This document shows positions 7,849-16,582 of a stretch of 64,000 bases of DNA, one piece after another (the stretch's first letter is position 1; each line of letters starts with the position of its first letter). Below the pieces are notes generated by a model. It was not told where the DNA came from, made no database searches, and worked only from the letters and a program-made list of their open reading frames with translations. The stretch comes from JAZTYK01 sp045636925 (lineage in GTDB: Bacteria > Bacillota > Clostridia > Oscillospirales > Butyricicoccaceae). The stretch is taken from the NCBI GenBank assembly GCA_045636925.1, contig JAZTYK010000032.1:1-64000 (forward strand), given 5' to 3'. The position numbers and the translations under genes were made by a program.

Positions 7849-9924
7849 TTATTCTTCTTCTTCTTCCTGCTTATGCAGTTCAATAATCTTGGCCTGAACA
7901 TCAGCGGGAGTTGCCTCGTAGCGCTCAAACTTCAGAGAGAAAGAACCACGGCCCTGAGTCATGGAACGCAGGGTAATGGCGTAGTCAGATACTTCACTCA
8001 TAGGAACTTCAGCTTCAACCAACTGGTTGCCGTCTTCCTGAGGAGTCATACCCATGATACGGCCACGACGCTTGTTCATATCGCCGATGATATCACCCAT
8101 GTTCAGATCAGGAACCAGGATCTTGATGCTGCCGATAGGCTCCAGAACCACGGGGCTTGCCTGAGGAATACCAGCCTTATATGCCAGACGGGCAGCCATC
8201 TTAAAGGACAGTTCGTTAGAGTCAACGTCATGATACTTACCGTCCATCAGAGTGGCCTTCAGACCAACCATGGGGAAGCCGGCCAGAACACCGTGCTCCA
8301 TAGCTTCGCGGATACCCTTTTCAACAGCAGGATGGAAGTTCTTGGGCACGCTGCCACCAAAGATCTGCTCTTCGAAGATGTAATCAGCTTCCTGAGTGGG
8401 TTCAAAGTTCATCTTGACGTTACCATACTGACCATGACCACCGGACTGCTTCTTGTGGTTACCTTCGATCATGGTGACCTTCTTGCGGATGGTCTCACGG
8501 TAAGCAACCTTGGGTGCGCTCAGTTCAACTTCAACGCCGAACTTGCTCTTCAGCTTGGAGCACAGAACATCCAGATGAATATCACCGGCACCGGAGATGA
8601 CCATCTGCTTGGTCTCTACGTTGTTGACAACGGTAAATGCGGGATCTTCGTCACGCAGCTTGGCCAGACCGGCAGCAATCTTTTCTTCGTTGCCCTTGAC
8701 CTTGGGAGAAATAGCCTGGCTATAGCAAGGCTCATTGTACTCGATACCGTCCAGAGTAACTTCAGCACCGGCAGCGCACAGGCTGTCGCCGGTAATGGTA
8801 GCATTCAGCTTTGCCACTGCACCGATATCACCGCAGCTGATTTCCTTAACTTCGATGTTCTTCTTGCCCTTAACGATGTACAGGTGACCCAGCTTTTCAG
8901 TATTACCGGTACGAGAATTGACCAGAGTCATATCGGGAGTCAGCTTGCCGTTCATAACCTTGAAATAAGAGAAGCGGCCATACTGGTCAGCAACAGTCTT
9001 AAAGACGAACAGAACGGTCTTACCGTTGGGATCATAGCGCAGTTCAACCTCTTCGCCGTCTTCATTGACGCCGTGCTCCACACGCACCTCGTTGGGAGCG
9101 GGAGCAAAGTCCATGATAGTACGCAGCAGCTGCATGGTGCCGAAGCCGGTAAATGCAGAACCGCAGACGACGGGAACAACATCACCGCTCAGGAAGCCCT
9201 TATGCAGGCCCTGACGCAGTTCTTCATCCGTAAAGGGCTCACCCTCGAAGTACTTCTCCATCAGTTCTTCGTCGGCAACAGCAACGCTCTCCATCAGAGC
9301 ATCACGCAGGCGCTCAACCTTAGCCTTCTTGTTCTCAGGCACGGGATAGTCAACCAGCTTGCCGTTTTCAACCTTAAATACCTTCTGAACTACCAGATTG
9401 ATAACGCCTTCAGCCTTGCCGGCCTCATCAAACAGAGGAATAACAAAGGGAGTAACAGCCTTACCGAACTTGCCGCGCAGGCTTTCGTAAGCATTGTCAA
9501 AAGTAGCGTGCTCTTCATCGATCTTGGAAATATAGAAGATACTGGGCAGCTTGCGGGCCTGAGCAGCCTTCCATGCCTTTTCAGTACCGACCATGCAGCC
9601 ATTCTTTGCAGAAGCAACGATGATGCCGCAGTCAGCAACGCGCAGAGCCTGTGCTACTTCGCCTTCAAAGTCAAAGTAACCGGGGGTGTCGATGATATTG
9701 ATAACATGGCCTTCGAAATCGATAGGAGCCAGAGAGGTACCGATGGAGCACTGACGCTTGACTTCTTCGGGATCATAGTCCATCACAGTGTTGCCTTCAG
9801 CAACCTTGCCCAGACGGTCAGTGCCGCCGGTGATATACAGCAGGCTCTCTGCCAGAGAGGTCTTACCTTCTCCGCCATGACCTAATAAACAGACGTTTCT
9901 GATTTTCTCAATGGGGTATGCCAT
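7849..9924 (-). CDS. EF-G-like translational GTPase (EF-G2 class)
   Basis: The 691-residue protein has the five-domain EF-G architecture but belongs to the paralogous EF-G-like class rather than canonical FusA. The P-loop at residues 15-23 is GHGGEGKTS; the G3 motif is DTPGYFDF, so the catalytic His of DTPGH is Tyr-83; the G4 motif is SKID (133-136) instead of NKxD. Domain IV is recognisable in the GNHKKQSGGHGQYGNVKM stretch. ATG at 9924 follows AAGGAGAG; the 33 upstream in-frame codons lack a start signal. Family members bind the ribosome, with weak or specialised GTPase activity; the exact role is unproven. It ends in an acidic EEEEE tail. Confidence 0.9.
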   Translation of the reverse strand: MAYPIEKIRNVCLLGHGGEGKTSLAESLLYITGGTDRLGKVAEGNTVMDYDPEEVKRQCSIGTSLAPIDFEGHVINIIDTPGYFDFEGEVAQALRVADCGIIVASAKNGCMVGTEKAWKAAQARKLPSIFYISKIDEEHATFDNAYESLRGKFGKAVTPFVIPLFDEAGKAEGVINLVVQKVFKVENGKLVDYPVPENKKAKVERLRDALMESVAVADEELMEKYFEGEPFTDEELRQGLHKGFLSGDVVPVVCGSAFTGFGTMQLLRTIMDFAPAPNEVRVEHGVNEDGEEVELRYDPNGKTVLFVFKTVADQYGRFSYFKVMNGKLTPDMTLVNSRTGNTEKLGHLYIVKGKKNIEVKEISCGDIGAVAKLNATITGDSLCAAGAEVTLDGIEYNEPCYSQAISPKVKGNEEKIAAGLAKLRDEDPAFTVVNNVETKQMVISGAGDIHLDVLCSKLKSKFGVEVELSAPKVAYRETIRKKVTMIEGNHKKQSGGHGQYGNVKMNFEPTQEADYIFEEQIFGGSVPKNFHPAVEKGIREAMEHGVLAGFPMVGLKATLMDGKYHDVDSNELSFKMAARLAYKAGIPQASPVVLEPIGSIKILVPDLNMGDIIGDMNKRRGRIMGMTPQEDGNQLVEAEVPMSEVSDYAITLRSMTQGRGSFSLKFERYEATPADVQAKIIELHKQEEEEE

Positions 9925-9978
9925 AATTCTTCTCTCCTTAAACCTGTGAATGGCAAGCGCATTCGCACTTACTCTTAT

Positions 9979-9987
9979 ATCATAGCA
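9979..9987 (-). promoter_or_regulatory. Extended -10 promoter for the EF-G-like gene
   Basis: Minus-strand TGCTATGAT (9979-9987) is an extended -10 box; the region at -35 lies within the T-tract of the upstream terminator and is poor. Confidence 0.45.
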
Positions 9988-9989
9988 TA

Positions 9990-10039
9990 AAAAAGAAAAA
10001 AACACCATATTGGAAATGTGCACAAATCCAAATGGTGTT
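9990..10039 (-). terminator. Terminator of the rlmB operon
   Basis: AACACCAT (10001-10008) pairs with ATGGTGTT (10032-10039), with partial pairing inside the loop. On the minus strand a long T-rich tract TTTTTTTCTTTTTT follows. Confidence 0.8.
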
Positions 10040-10069
10040 TTTCGTCAAATTGCACAAGTATTCAAGGGC

Positions 10070-12085
10070 TTAAATTTGAGCCCCCGTGATTGTACGTACC
10101 CATGTCGGCAGACTGCAAAGGGTTGTATAAAGCAATGCATGCAAAGGTGTTGCTGCTTCTGCTCCCTTAAAAATCAGCAAATACATTGCAGAAACACCCA
10201 ACACTGCCGATGCAACCGCTAAAATCAAATTGAATCGGGTGATTGAACTTAATCGACGGGCTCCAAGGAGGGCCTCAGCAAAGGGTAACATGCCATCACG
10301 GGCCAACAACGCCATCGGCTCCTCGTCAGCTGCAAAATCACCCTCAGATCCATAGATACGTTCGTTTAAATCAGGGTAATCTGTCGAATCATGCTTCAGT
10401 TCAAAGGCTTCTTCAATGGTGTCATGATCGGTAAGAAAATTCAGCACATCCAAAACGGGACGAATTCCCGCCTGCTGCAGCAAGGTGAATGCATGATACA
10501 CCTGGGACTGCGGTTCAGAGTGCACTGAGAACAATCCTGCAAATCGATTGTCTATGGCGACAAACACACCTCGGCGAACTTTACGCCCCTCGGTCACGGG
10601 AATACCAAATCGGTTTAAGAACATCATTGTACCAACCAATACCGTATGGCCTTCCACCTCAGCTACAATGCCGCCACTTTCATAGAATTTTTGTTGCTGC
10701 ACCTTGGCCGGGAACAAGTACTGTTCTCTCGCAAAATCAGAAAAGGCTTTTCCGATACCGCCTCCCATAAATACCATGACACCGGCCGTATAACTGACGA
10801 CTGTTGGCATGTCAAAGGGCTCAACAACCTTCATTCCGGTAATTTTCATGCTACCCATGGGGTAAATATCGCTATCACTGAGAATTGCAAACCCGGTCTT
10901 ACTCATCTTTTGCGCGCACTGGCCGTTTACCAATACGCAGCCGGAAGCAAACAATTGCTTTCCGATCTTTCTGGCAGCTGGTGCCGAAGCCAAAATCATG
11001 CCTCCGGACACACCAACCGAACTAAGTGCCGCTAAATACCAGGGCAGCATCATCCAGTTCTGTTTCTGGTAGGCTGTGGTAATACCAAGAATCACTACCA
11101 ATGTGATCAGCAGCGGTGCAAACCACAAAGATGCCTCTTCGGTGCGGTCTGCTCTTGCCATAGCCGCAAAGTCCGGTTCTGCACCATCGTGACTTTTGAC
11201 CGCGACCTGATTGCCTACATAATCACTGCACACTTTAATGCCGGCAGGCATAGCGCCCATCATTGCCGCCTTAAAACTGCGACGAATGGTAATCATGCGA
11301 TTTCTCTTTTGTCTCAGTGCAAAGAAACAACTGATACTTGCCAAAGCGCAAAAACTGTTTCCACCGGAATACTCCGGCAGTACAATGCACCAAATTCCAT
11401 GCGTTATGGCTGTAACACACTGAAAAAATACCAAGCTATCCAAACTTGGGCGCAACATCAAAAGCCGACGGAAACCGGTCCATTGTGTTTCCCAGCTTAG
11501 AGCCATACAAAGCAACAGGCAAACGCACACCGCAATATTCGGCAGGCGTGCATCCGGCAATACAGGCATTGGAACATACCCTGCATCATGCATCATGCAA
11601 TATAGTACAATCGCCAAGGGCGGCAGCATTAAAAGCAATCGGGGCATTGTGCGTCCAACTTTTTTCTTCAGGTACTTGGCCGCGTCCGCAGGATCCTCCC
11701 GATAATACCGGATACAGTCATAAGTATCCCGCAGTTTTGGCAACGCTTCCTTCTTTTCTGCAGGACTTTCCGGTTCCTGCAAATGTCCATCGCGCGAAAC
11801 TGTTTCCTTCAGTTGCTTCTTTTTCTTCGGTTTTCGTCGTTTTCGTCGTTTCTCCGGAAACACCTTAACGTCTGAATCGTCTACTTCCTGCACCGATTCT
11901 TCTTCCTCAGTCTCTGTCAGTTCATCTTTCCACTGGGCAAAGGCTTCGGTTTTCCATATGCCGGTACCGGATTTAGAGGACGCACCCGTCTTCTGTTCTC
12001 CGTTTGAGGACGTATGTTCTTTCTTTACTTCGTTGATGATATCATCCAAAGAAAGAATATTGTCCTGATCTTGTTTGCGTTCCAC
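10070..12085 (-). CDS. Degenerate P1B-type ATPase-like membrane protein lacking catalytic motifs
   Basis: The 671-residue protein has about 140 charged cytosolic residues (basic stretch near 79-91), then roughly eight membrane helices. From residue 360 it follows the P1B-ATPase pattern: SGGMILASAPAA sits where CPCALGLATPAA is expected, ASGCVLVNG where AkxGILIKG is, and SDSDIYPMG (403-411) where the phosphorylated DKTGTLTxG should be. Later come GGIVAEVEGHTVLVG (N-domain-like) and VAIDNRFAGLF. No TGE actuator motif and no GDGxNDxPAL hinge are present. A metal pump is therefore unlikely; a binding or regulatory role is inference. GTG at 12085 follows GGGGG, 15 bases after the rlmB stop. Confidence 0.7.
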   Translation of the reverse strand: MERKQDQDNILSLDDIINEVKKEHTSSNGEQKTGASSKSGTGIWKTEAFAQWKDELTETEEEESVQEVDDSDVKVFPEKRRKRRKPKKKKQLKETVSRDGHLQEPESPAEKKEALPKLRDTYDCIRYYREDPADAAKYLKKKVGRTMPRLLLMLPPLAIVLYCMMHDAGYVPMPVLPDARLPNIAVCVCLLLCMALSWETQWTGFRRLLMLRPSLDSLVFFQCVTAITHGIWCIVLPEYSGGNSFCALASISCFFALRQKRNRMITIRRSFKAAMMGAMPAGIKVCSDYVGNQVAVKSHDGAEPDFAAMARADRTEEASLWFAPLLITLVVILGITTAYQKQNWMMLPWYLAALSSVGVSGGMILASAPAARKIGKQLFASGCVLVNGQCAQKMSKTGFAILSDSDIYPMGSMKITGMKVVEPFDMPTVVSYTAGVMVFMGGGIGKAFSDFAREQYLFPAKVQQQKFYESGGIVAEVEGHTVLVGTMMFLNRFGIPVTEGRKVRRGVFVAIDNRFAGLFSVHSEPQSQVYHAFTLLQQAGIRPVLDVLNFLTDHDTIEEAFELKHDSTDYPDLNERIYGSEGDFAADEEPMALLARDGMLPFAEALLGARRLSSITRFNLILAVASAVLGVSAMYLLIFKGAEAATPLHALLYTTLCSLPTWVRTITGAQI

Positions 12086-12099
12086 AGGGTCCCCCTTGG

Positions 12100-12951
12100 T
12101 TATCCTCGCTGACGGCAAACCTCACATAGCAACACGGCGGCAGCATTGGAGGCATTCAAAGAATTGATTTTTCCCTTTTGGGGAATACTGATGATTCCAT
12201 CTACGGTATCCCGAACCAATTTGCTGACACCGCTTCCTTCTGAACCAATAACCAGTGCGCAAGGCATCGTCAAATTGGTATCCCAAAGATTCTGTCCGTT
12301 CATATCAGCAGCAAAAACAAACAGGCCTTTTTTCTGCAGTTCCAAAATCGCAGTTTGCATATTTGCACACTTGGCAACAGGCAGATACTCCAAAGCGCCG
12401 GCGGCAGCTTTTGCACAAGCCGCATTTAAACCGGCACTTCTGTGCCGGGGAACTACAACACCGTGTGCACCCATTACTTCGGCACTTCGAATAATCGCGC
12501 CCAGATTATGCGGATCCGTGATACCGTCACACAATACAACCAGCGGATCTTCGCCACGGCTTGCAGCAAGCTCCAGAATATCGTCAATTGTCTTGTATTC
12601 TGCGGCGGCACACTGAGCCATCATACCTTGATGCGACCCGGTGATCGTCATTTTATCCAGCTTGCGGCGGTCGCACCACTGCACAGCAATACCAGCTTCC
12701 TTGGCCATAGCAAGAATCTGCTGGACACCTTGAACACCCTCCGCCAAAAAGATTTTGTCCATGGGGCGGCCGCTGCGGAGTGCTTCTGTAATTGCATTGC
12801 GACCCTCAATCAGCGTAGACTCCTCCGGTACCACGGGTGCATCCATGCTCTCCATTGCAGCAAATGCACTGCGGGGGGCCTTTGCCGGCCGCTGCGGACG
12901 TCGGTGGAAATCCTGCGGCTTTCTGCCGGGGCGTTTCTCATCATGCTTCAT
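12100..12951 (-). CDS. rlmB: 23S rRNA (guanosine-2251-2'-O)-methyltransferase
   Basis: The 283-residue SPOUT/TrmH-family enzyme transfers a methyl group from S-adenosylmethionine to the 2'-hydroxyl of a 23S rRNA guanosine. After a basic, poorly ordered N-terminus (about 40 residues) comes the substrate-binding domain (LIEGRNAITEALRSG), then the knot domain with DGITDPHNLGAIIRSAEVMGAHGV, ALVIGSEGSGVSKLV and SLNASNAAAVLLCEV, the three SPOUT motifs. The length with extension exceeds E. coli RlmB (243). ATG at 12951 follows CAGGAGTG. It is the first gene of a two-gene operon with the P-type-ATPase-like protein. Confidence 0.93.
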   Translation of the reverse strand: MKHDEKRPGRKPQDFHRRPQRPAKAPRSAFAAMESMDAPVVPEESTLIEGRNAITEALRSGRPMDKIFLAEGVQGVQQILAMAKEAGIAVQWCDRRKLDKMTITGSHQGMMAQCAAAEYKTIDDILELAASRGEDPLVVLCDGITDPHNLGAIIRSAEVMGAHGVVVPRHRSAGLNAACAKAAAGALEYLPVAKCANMQTAILELQKKGLFVFAADMNGQNLWDTNLTMPCALVIGSEGSGVSKLVRDTVDGIISIPQKGKINSLNASNAAAVLLCEVCRQRG

Positions 12952-13007
12952 ATAAAAACACTCCTGTTCGTGTCATAATTCTTCATTTCGACATAGTTTG
13001 ATAGTTT

Positions 13008-13036
13008 AGTATACCACATTCTTCGCCTTATGAAAA
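13008..13036 (-). promoter_or_regulatory. Promoter for rlmB
   Basis: Minus-strand TTTTCA (13031-13036), 17-base spacer, then TATACT (13008-13013) preceded by TGG, an extended -10. Confidence 0.6.
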
Positions 13037-13060
13037 GAGAAACGGGAGATTTTTCTCCCG
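13033..13060 (-). terminator. Terminator of lysC
   Basis: Stem CGGGAGA/TCTCCCG (13043-13060) with a TTTT loop. On the minus strand it is followed by TTTCTCTTTTC, an interrupted T-tract. Confidence 0.65.
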
Positions 13061-13108
13061 CTTTTGTATTTAAATTTAAGAATATATGTTTAAGAACAGA
13101 CTTTCATT

Positions 13109-14293
13109 CTATCGTCGCGTTTCTTGGCTACCGATCCATGTGTCATGTAACAACTGCGCTCCTGCCTGCGCATGCGACTCCTCAATGATCATCGAAATCA
13201 TTCGATCGCCGGAAGTGATATATGGAACAGGAATCCCATTCTCCGCCAGTATTTCGGCCGCCTGTGCCGCTGCGCCAAGCGGATCACGAAGGTCTCTGCC
13301 AACCAGCGAAAGCTTCACCATTTGACTGGAAACAGTAGCCTCACGGAACAACCCACAAATCTTTTTCAGGGTGCAGTAGATATTCTCCCGCTCTTCGATT
13401 GGAGCAGAAAAACACACCTGGTCACCTTGCGAAAGCAAAATCACATCGGTACGTATATCCGCGTTATGCAGCGCCGACAATACTTGTGCGCTCTTACTGA
13501 CCCCATCCAGCGTAACAACACAAATAGGCTTATCTTTCACCACTCCACTGACATATCGCTCTAAAGGTGACTTACTCACTTGTGTCCCCTCCCTATCCAA
13601 AAAACTGCTGCATACCTGCAGCGGAACTCCATACGTTTTCGCAAGTTCAACTGCTCTTGGATGCAGAACCTTTGCGCCCAAGGCAGCCATGGCCTCCATA
13701 GTCGAATACGAGATTTGCTCATAACAACAGGCATCTGGGATCAGTCTAGGATCTGCAGAATATACGCCTTCCACGTCAGTATATATGCGGCAAATATCTG
13801 CCCTCAGTGCGGCCGCCAAAGCCACCGCAGAAGTATCCGATCCACCCCTGCCTAAAGTCGTAATATCTCCCTGGTCATTCACGCCTTGAAAGCCGGCAAC
13901 GATCACGATCTTACCATCATCCAGCGCGCTATGAATACGCTCCTCATCCACCGCAAGAATTCCCGCGTCACCATGACAGCTGTCTGTATGAATCCCTGCT
14001 TGCCACCCACAAAGTGAGCATGCCGGGCAACCACGCTTTTGTAATTCCATAGCGAGCAGCGCCATGGATATCTGCTCTCCGGCCGCCAAAAGCACATCTT
14101 GCTCACGGCCACTGGGCTGATTCGCAATTTCTTTTCCTTTTGCAATTAACCAATCGGTAGTATTCCCCTGTGCGGATACCACCACCACCACCTGTGCCCC
14201 TTGTTCCCTTTGCACAAGGATGCGGCGGGCAGCCTCTGCCACTCGCTCTGCATCTGCCAGAGAGGTCCCCCCAAACTTCATTATAATCAACAT
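13109..14293 (-). CDS. lysC: Aspartate kinase
   Basis: The 394-residue enzyme phosphorylates aspartate at the first step of lysine, threonine, methionine and diaminopimelate synthesis. KFGGTS lies at residues 6-11, the GFQGVNDQGDITTLGRGGSD nucleotide/aspartate site near 145-165, and YTDVEGVYSADPR follows. Two ACT regulatory domains fill residues about 260-394, ending ...GDRMISMIIEES. It is therefore likely feedback-inhibited by lysine and/or threonine. ATG at 14293 follows GGAGG; no lysine riboswitch could be recognised in the 260 bases upstream. It is monocistronic and divergent from the exonuclease gene. Confidence 0.93.
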   Translation of the reverse strand: MLIIMKFGGTSLADAERVAEAARRILVQREQGAQVVVVVSAQGNTTDWLIAKGKEIANQPSGREQDVLLAAGEQISMALLAMELQKRGCPACSLCGWQAGIHTDSCHGDAGILAVDEERIHSALDDGKIVIVAGFQGVNDQGDITTLGRGGSDTSAVALAAALRADICRIYTDVEGVYSADPRLIPDACCYEQISYSTMEAMAALGAKVLHPRAVELAKTYGVPLQVCSSFLDREGTQVSKSPLERYVSGVVKDKPICVVTLDGVSKSAQVLSALHNADIRTDVILLSQGDQVCFSAPIEERENIYCTLKKICGLFREATVSSQMVKLSLVGRDLRDPLGAAAQAAEILAENGIPVPYITSGDRMISMIIEESHAQAGAQLLHDTWIGSQETRR

Positions 14294-14462
14294 GGTGCTT
14301 CCTCCAGTTCTATATGAACAACATAACCCTCTTACTAATACAGTATATCTCCGCAAGCCCGTTTCGGTGATTATATTGCATCTTCCGTTGTAATCCTTTT
14401 AAGCTTTACAGTCTTTGCAAATCAATGGTTTTATTTGCTTTCACAATATTTCTTCTATGGTC

Positions 14463-14491
14463 TTGGAACTTGTTGGTTTTTGTGTTATCAT
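14463..14491 (+). promoter_or_regulatory. Putative promoter for exonuclease III gene
   Basis: TTGGAA (14463-14468) and TATCAT (14486-14491) with a 17-base spacer. A leader of about 58 bases would follow. Confidence 0.5.
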
Positions 14492-14555
14492 AGAACCACT
14501 AGGTGTTAAATCATCCCCTCAGAAATAGGGTTTATCCCCCAAATGGAGTGATAGC

Positions 14556-15332
14556 ATGAAATTGATTTCTTGGAACGTAAATGGTCTGCGCGCCTGTATG
14601 GGCAAAGGCTTTCCCGACTTTTTTACCGAAAGCAATCCCGATTGTCTCTGTCTGCAGGAAACAAAACTGCAGCCGGAGCAAATCTCGCTGGACACGCCCG
14701 GCTATCATCAGTATTGGAACAGTGCCGTGAAAAAAGGTTACTCCGGTACTGCCGTTTTTTCCAAACAGCAACCCCTTTCGGTCACTTATGGCATTGGTAT
14801 CCCTGAGCATGATCAGGAAGGTCGTGTCATCACCTGTGAATATCCCTTCTTCTATCTGGTCACCGTTTACACGCCCAATTCTCAGCGCGGACTCACACGA
14901 CTCGACTACCGTATGGAATGGGAAGATTCTTTCCGCGATTATCTTCTCTCTCTGGATGCCAAAAAGCCCGTTGTTGTATGCGGCGATTTGAATGTTGCCC
15001 ATCGCGAAATTGATCTGAAGAATCCTAAAAGCAATACCCAGAACGCAGGCTTTACTCCCCAGGAACGAGAGAAAATGACGCAGCTTTTAGAAAGCGGCTT
15101 CACCGATAGCTTCCGTTTTGTGCACGGAGACGTTACCGGTGTTTACAGTTGGTGGTCTTATATGTACCATGCCCGCGAAAACAATGCTGGCTGGCGTATT
15201 GACTATTTTTTGGTGTCCCGCCGTTTGGAAGCTGCCATTACCGGTGCCGAAATCCTCACGCAGGTAATGGGCAGTGACCACTGCCCTGTTGTTTTGGAAC
15301 TGGATGAAACCAAACTGGAAGACGCGAATTAA
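14556..15332 (+). CDS. xth: Exodeoxyribonuclease III (AP endonuclease)
   Basis: The 258-residue enzyme cuts DNA at abasic sites and trims 3' ends in base-excision repair. It has MKLISWNVNGLRA at the start, LQETKL (metal-binding Glu), YSGTAVFSK, GRVITCEY, VYTPNSQRG, CGDLNVAHREIDLKNPK, GWRIDYFLVS and the C-terminal GSDHCPVVLEL, the complete set of EEP-fold catalytic motifs. Length is typical. ATG at 14556 follows TGGAGTG. The gene is 91 bases before the hemolysin III gene and transcribed with it or alone. Confidence 0.95.
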   Translation: MKLISWNVNGLRACMGKGFPDFFTESNPDCLCLQETKLQPEQISLDTPGYHQYWNSAVKKGYSGTAVFSKQQPLSVTYGIGIPEHDQEGRVITCEYPFFYLVTVYTPNSQRGLTRLDYRMEWEDSFRDYLLSLDAKKPVVVCGDLNVAHREIDLKNPKSNTQNAGFTPQEREKMTQLLESGFTDSFRFVHGDVTGVYSWWSYMYHARENNAGWRIDYFLVSRRLEAAITGAEILTQVMGSDHCPVVLELDETKLEDAN

Positions 15333-15423
15333 CAACAAGTTCATAAATATGTATTGCATTCTAATCTGATTTGCGATATTATGTTTAATAGACAGTATTA
15401 TTAGCTTCGTCAGTGAGGGATGC

Positions 15424-16122
15424 ATGATGAAACACGAGCGAAGAAAACGGATAAAATTAAAAGACCGGGTACTGCCCGACTATACCCGCGGCGAAGAAAT
15501 CTTTAATATGGTCACCCACATTGTGGGCGGTGGCCTGGGCGTGGTCATTCTGGTGCTTTGCGTTGTGTTTTCTGCAATTCACAGAGATCCTTGGGCTGTG
15601 GTGGGCAGCGCAATTTACGGCACATGCATGATCACGTTGTACACCATGTCCAGCATTTATCATGGCCTGCATCCGCAAAAAGCACCCACTTCCAAGCGGG
15701 TAATGCAAATATTGGATCACTGTACGATCTATTTTCTCATTGCCGGCACATATACCCCGATTCTTTTTACAGACATTCGAGAAAAATCTCCCCTTTGGTG
15801 TTGGATCCTCTTTGGCATTGTTTGGGGCTGCACTGCATTGGCCACTACTCTGACCGCGATTGATTTGAAAAAATATTCCGCCTTTTCCATGGTCTGCTAT
15901 CTGGCAATGGGTTGGTGCATCGTTTTAGCATTGGATACGGCCATTGCCGCCATTCCCCTGCCCGGTTTACTGTGGATTTTAGCCGGCGGCATTGCCTATA
16001 CCATCGGTGCCGTGCTCTTTGGTCTGGGGCGAAAGATCCACTATATGCACTCGGTCTTTCACATCTTCGTTGTCTTGGGCAGTCTGTTCCAATTCTTCGG
16101 GATCTTCTTTTATGTCATCTGA
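15424..16122 (+). CDS. Hemolysin III family (PAQR) membrane protein
   Basis: The 232-residue protein has a basic cytosolic N-terminus (about 25 residues) then seven membrane helices, the PAQR/HlyIII topology. Family motifs are EEIFNMVTHIVGG in helix 1, SSIYHG with a conserved Ser/His, and HSVFH in the last helix; these polar residues bind zinc in the hydrolase-like PAQR fold. The bacterial role is unsettled, and pore formation is doubtful. Two adjacent ATGs (15424, 15427) follow GAGGG; either is possible. A strong terminator follows. Confidence 0.9.
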   Translation: MMKHERRKRIKLKDRVLPDYTRGEEIFNMVTHIVGGGLGVVILVLCVVFSAIHRDPWAVVGSAIYGTCMITLYTMSSIYHGLHPQKAPTSKRVMQILDHCTIYFLIAGTYTPILFTDIREKSPLWCWILFGIVWGCTALATTLTAIDLKKYSAFSMVCYLAMGWCIVLALDTAIAAIPLPGLLWILAGGIAYTIGAVLFGLGRKIHYMHSVFHIFVVLGSLFQFFGIFFYVI

Positions 16123-16130
16123 TACAAGTC

Positions 16131-16168
16131 AAAGGCCTGCCTTTCAGTTGAAAGGCAGGCCTTTTTTC
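16131..16168 (+). terminator. Terminator of the hemolysin III gene
   Basis: AAAGGCCTGCCTTTC pairs with GAAAGGCAGGCCTTT, followed by TTTTTTC. It is a classic strong intrinsic terminator. Confidence 0.9.
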
Positions 16169-16191
16169 AATTTTGAGCATTTCTGTCCGGT

Positions 16192-16582
16192 TTAATAGTA
16201 AGGCACAGGTTCGCCATTCAGAGAAAGCACGATGTTTCCGTCTTTGACAGAAATGTCATAACGCACCTCACCGTCTGCACTCTCCCGATAGAAAATCAGC
16301 CGCACCACGCCATCCTCGCATTCTGCAAAAGTAACCGGCGCGCCGCCCAGCGGAAGTTGGAAGGTGTTGCAATACTCCCGCTGCGTCTGCCCCTGTTCTG
16401 CCGCGGCAAAAACCACAGTAAACAGGGCACATCAGACGTAATCCAACCAGGGCCCACATCACCACACGAATGGCACTGGGTGCATGCCGCAGTACAAGTC
16501 GCAATAAAATCACTGCCAGCATCAGCCAGCTGGCGGTAATACTCATATTCAGAATCTTCAGGAATACGCTCTCCATGCTCAT
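16192..16582 (-). pseudogene. blaR1/mecR1-like M56 peptidase remnant, internally deleted and frameshifted
   Basis: From ATG 16582 (start overlapping the blaI stop as ATGA) about 50 residues match the N-terminal two helices of M56/BlaR1 sensors (VFLKILNMSITASWLMLAV then VVMWALVGLRLMCP). The sequence then loses homology and changes frame near 16425; the second frame runs 77 residues to a stop at 16192 (...LNGEPVPYY). The HExxH zinc-peptidase domain and the later helices are missing, so intact BlaR1 (about 350-600 residues) is not encoded. A deletion joining the two ends is the likely cause. An assembly error cannot be excluded. Confidence 0.7.

Noticed and set aside
7873..9885. Very long plus-strand reading frame (670 codons) opposite the EF-G-like gene
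   Set aside because: It is the mirror image of a highly biased, strongly expressed gene. It has no ribosome binding site or family motif, and the minus-strand protein is unmistakable.
14294..14555. Lysine riboswitch upstream of lysC
   Set aside because: The 260 bases between the divergent genes do not show the long five-helix layout or conserved internal loops of the lysine riboswitch.
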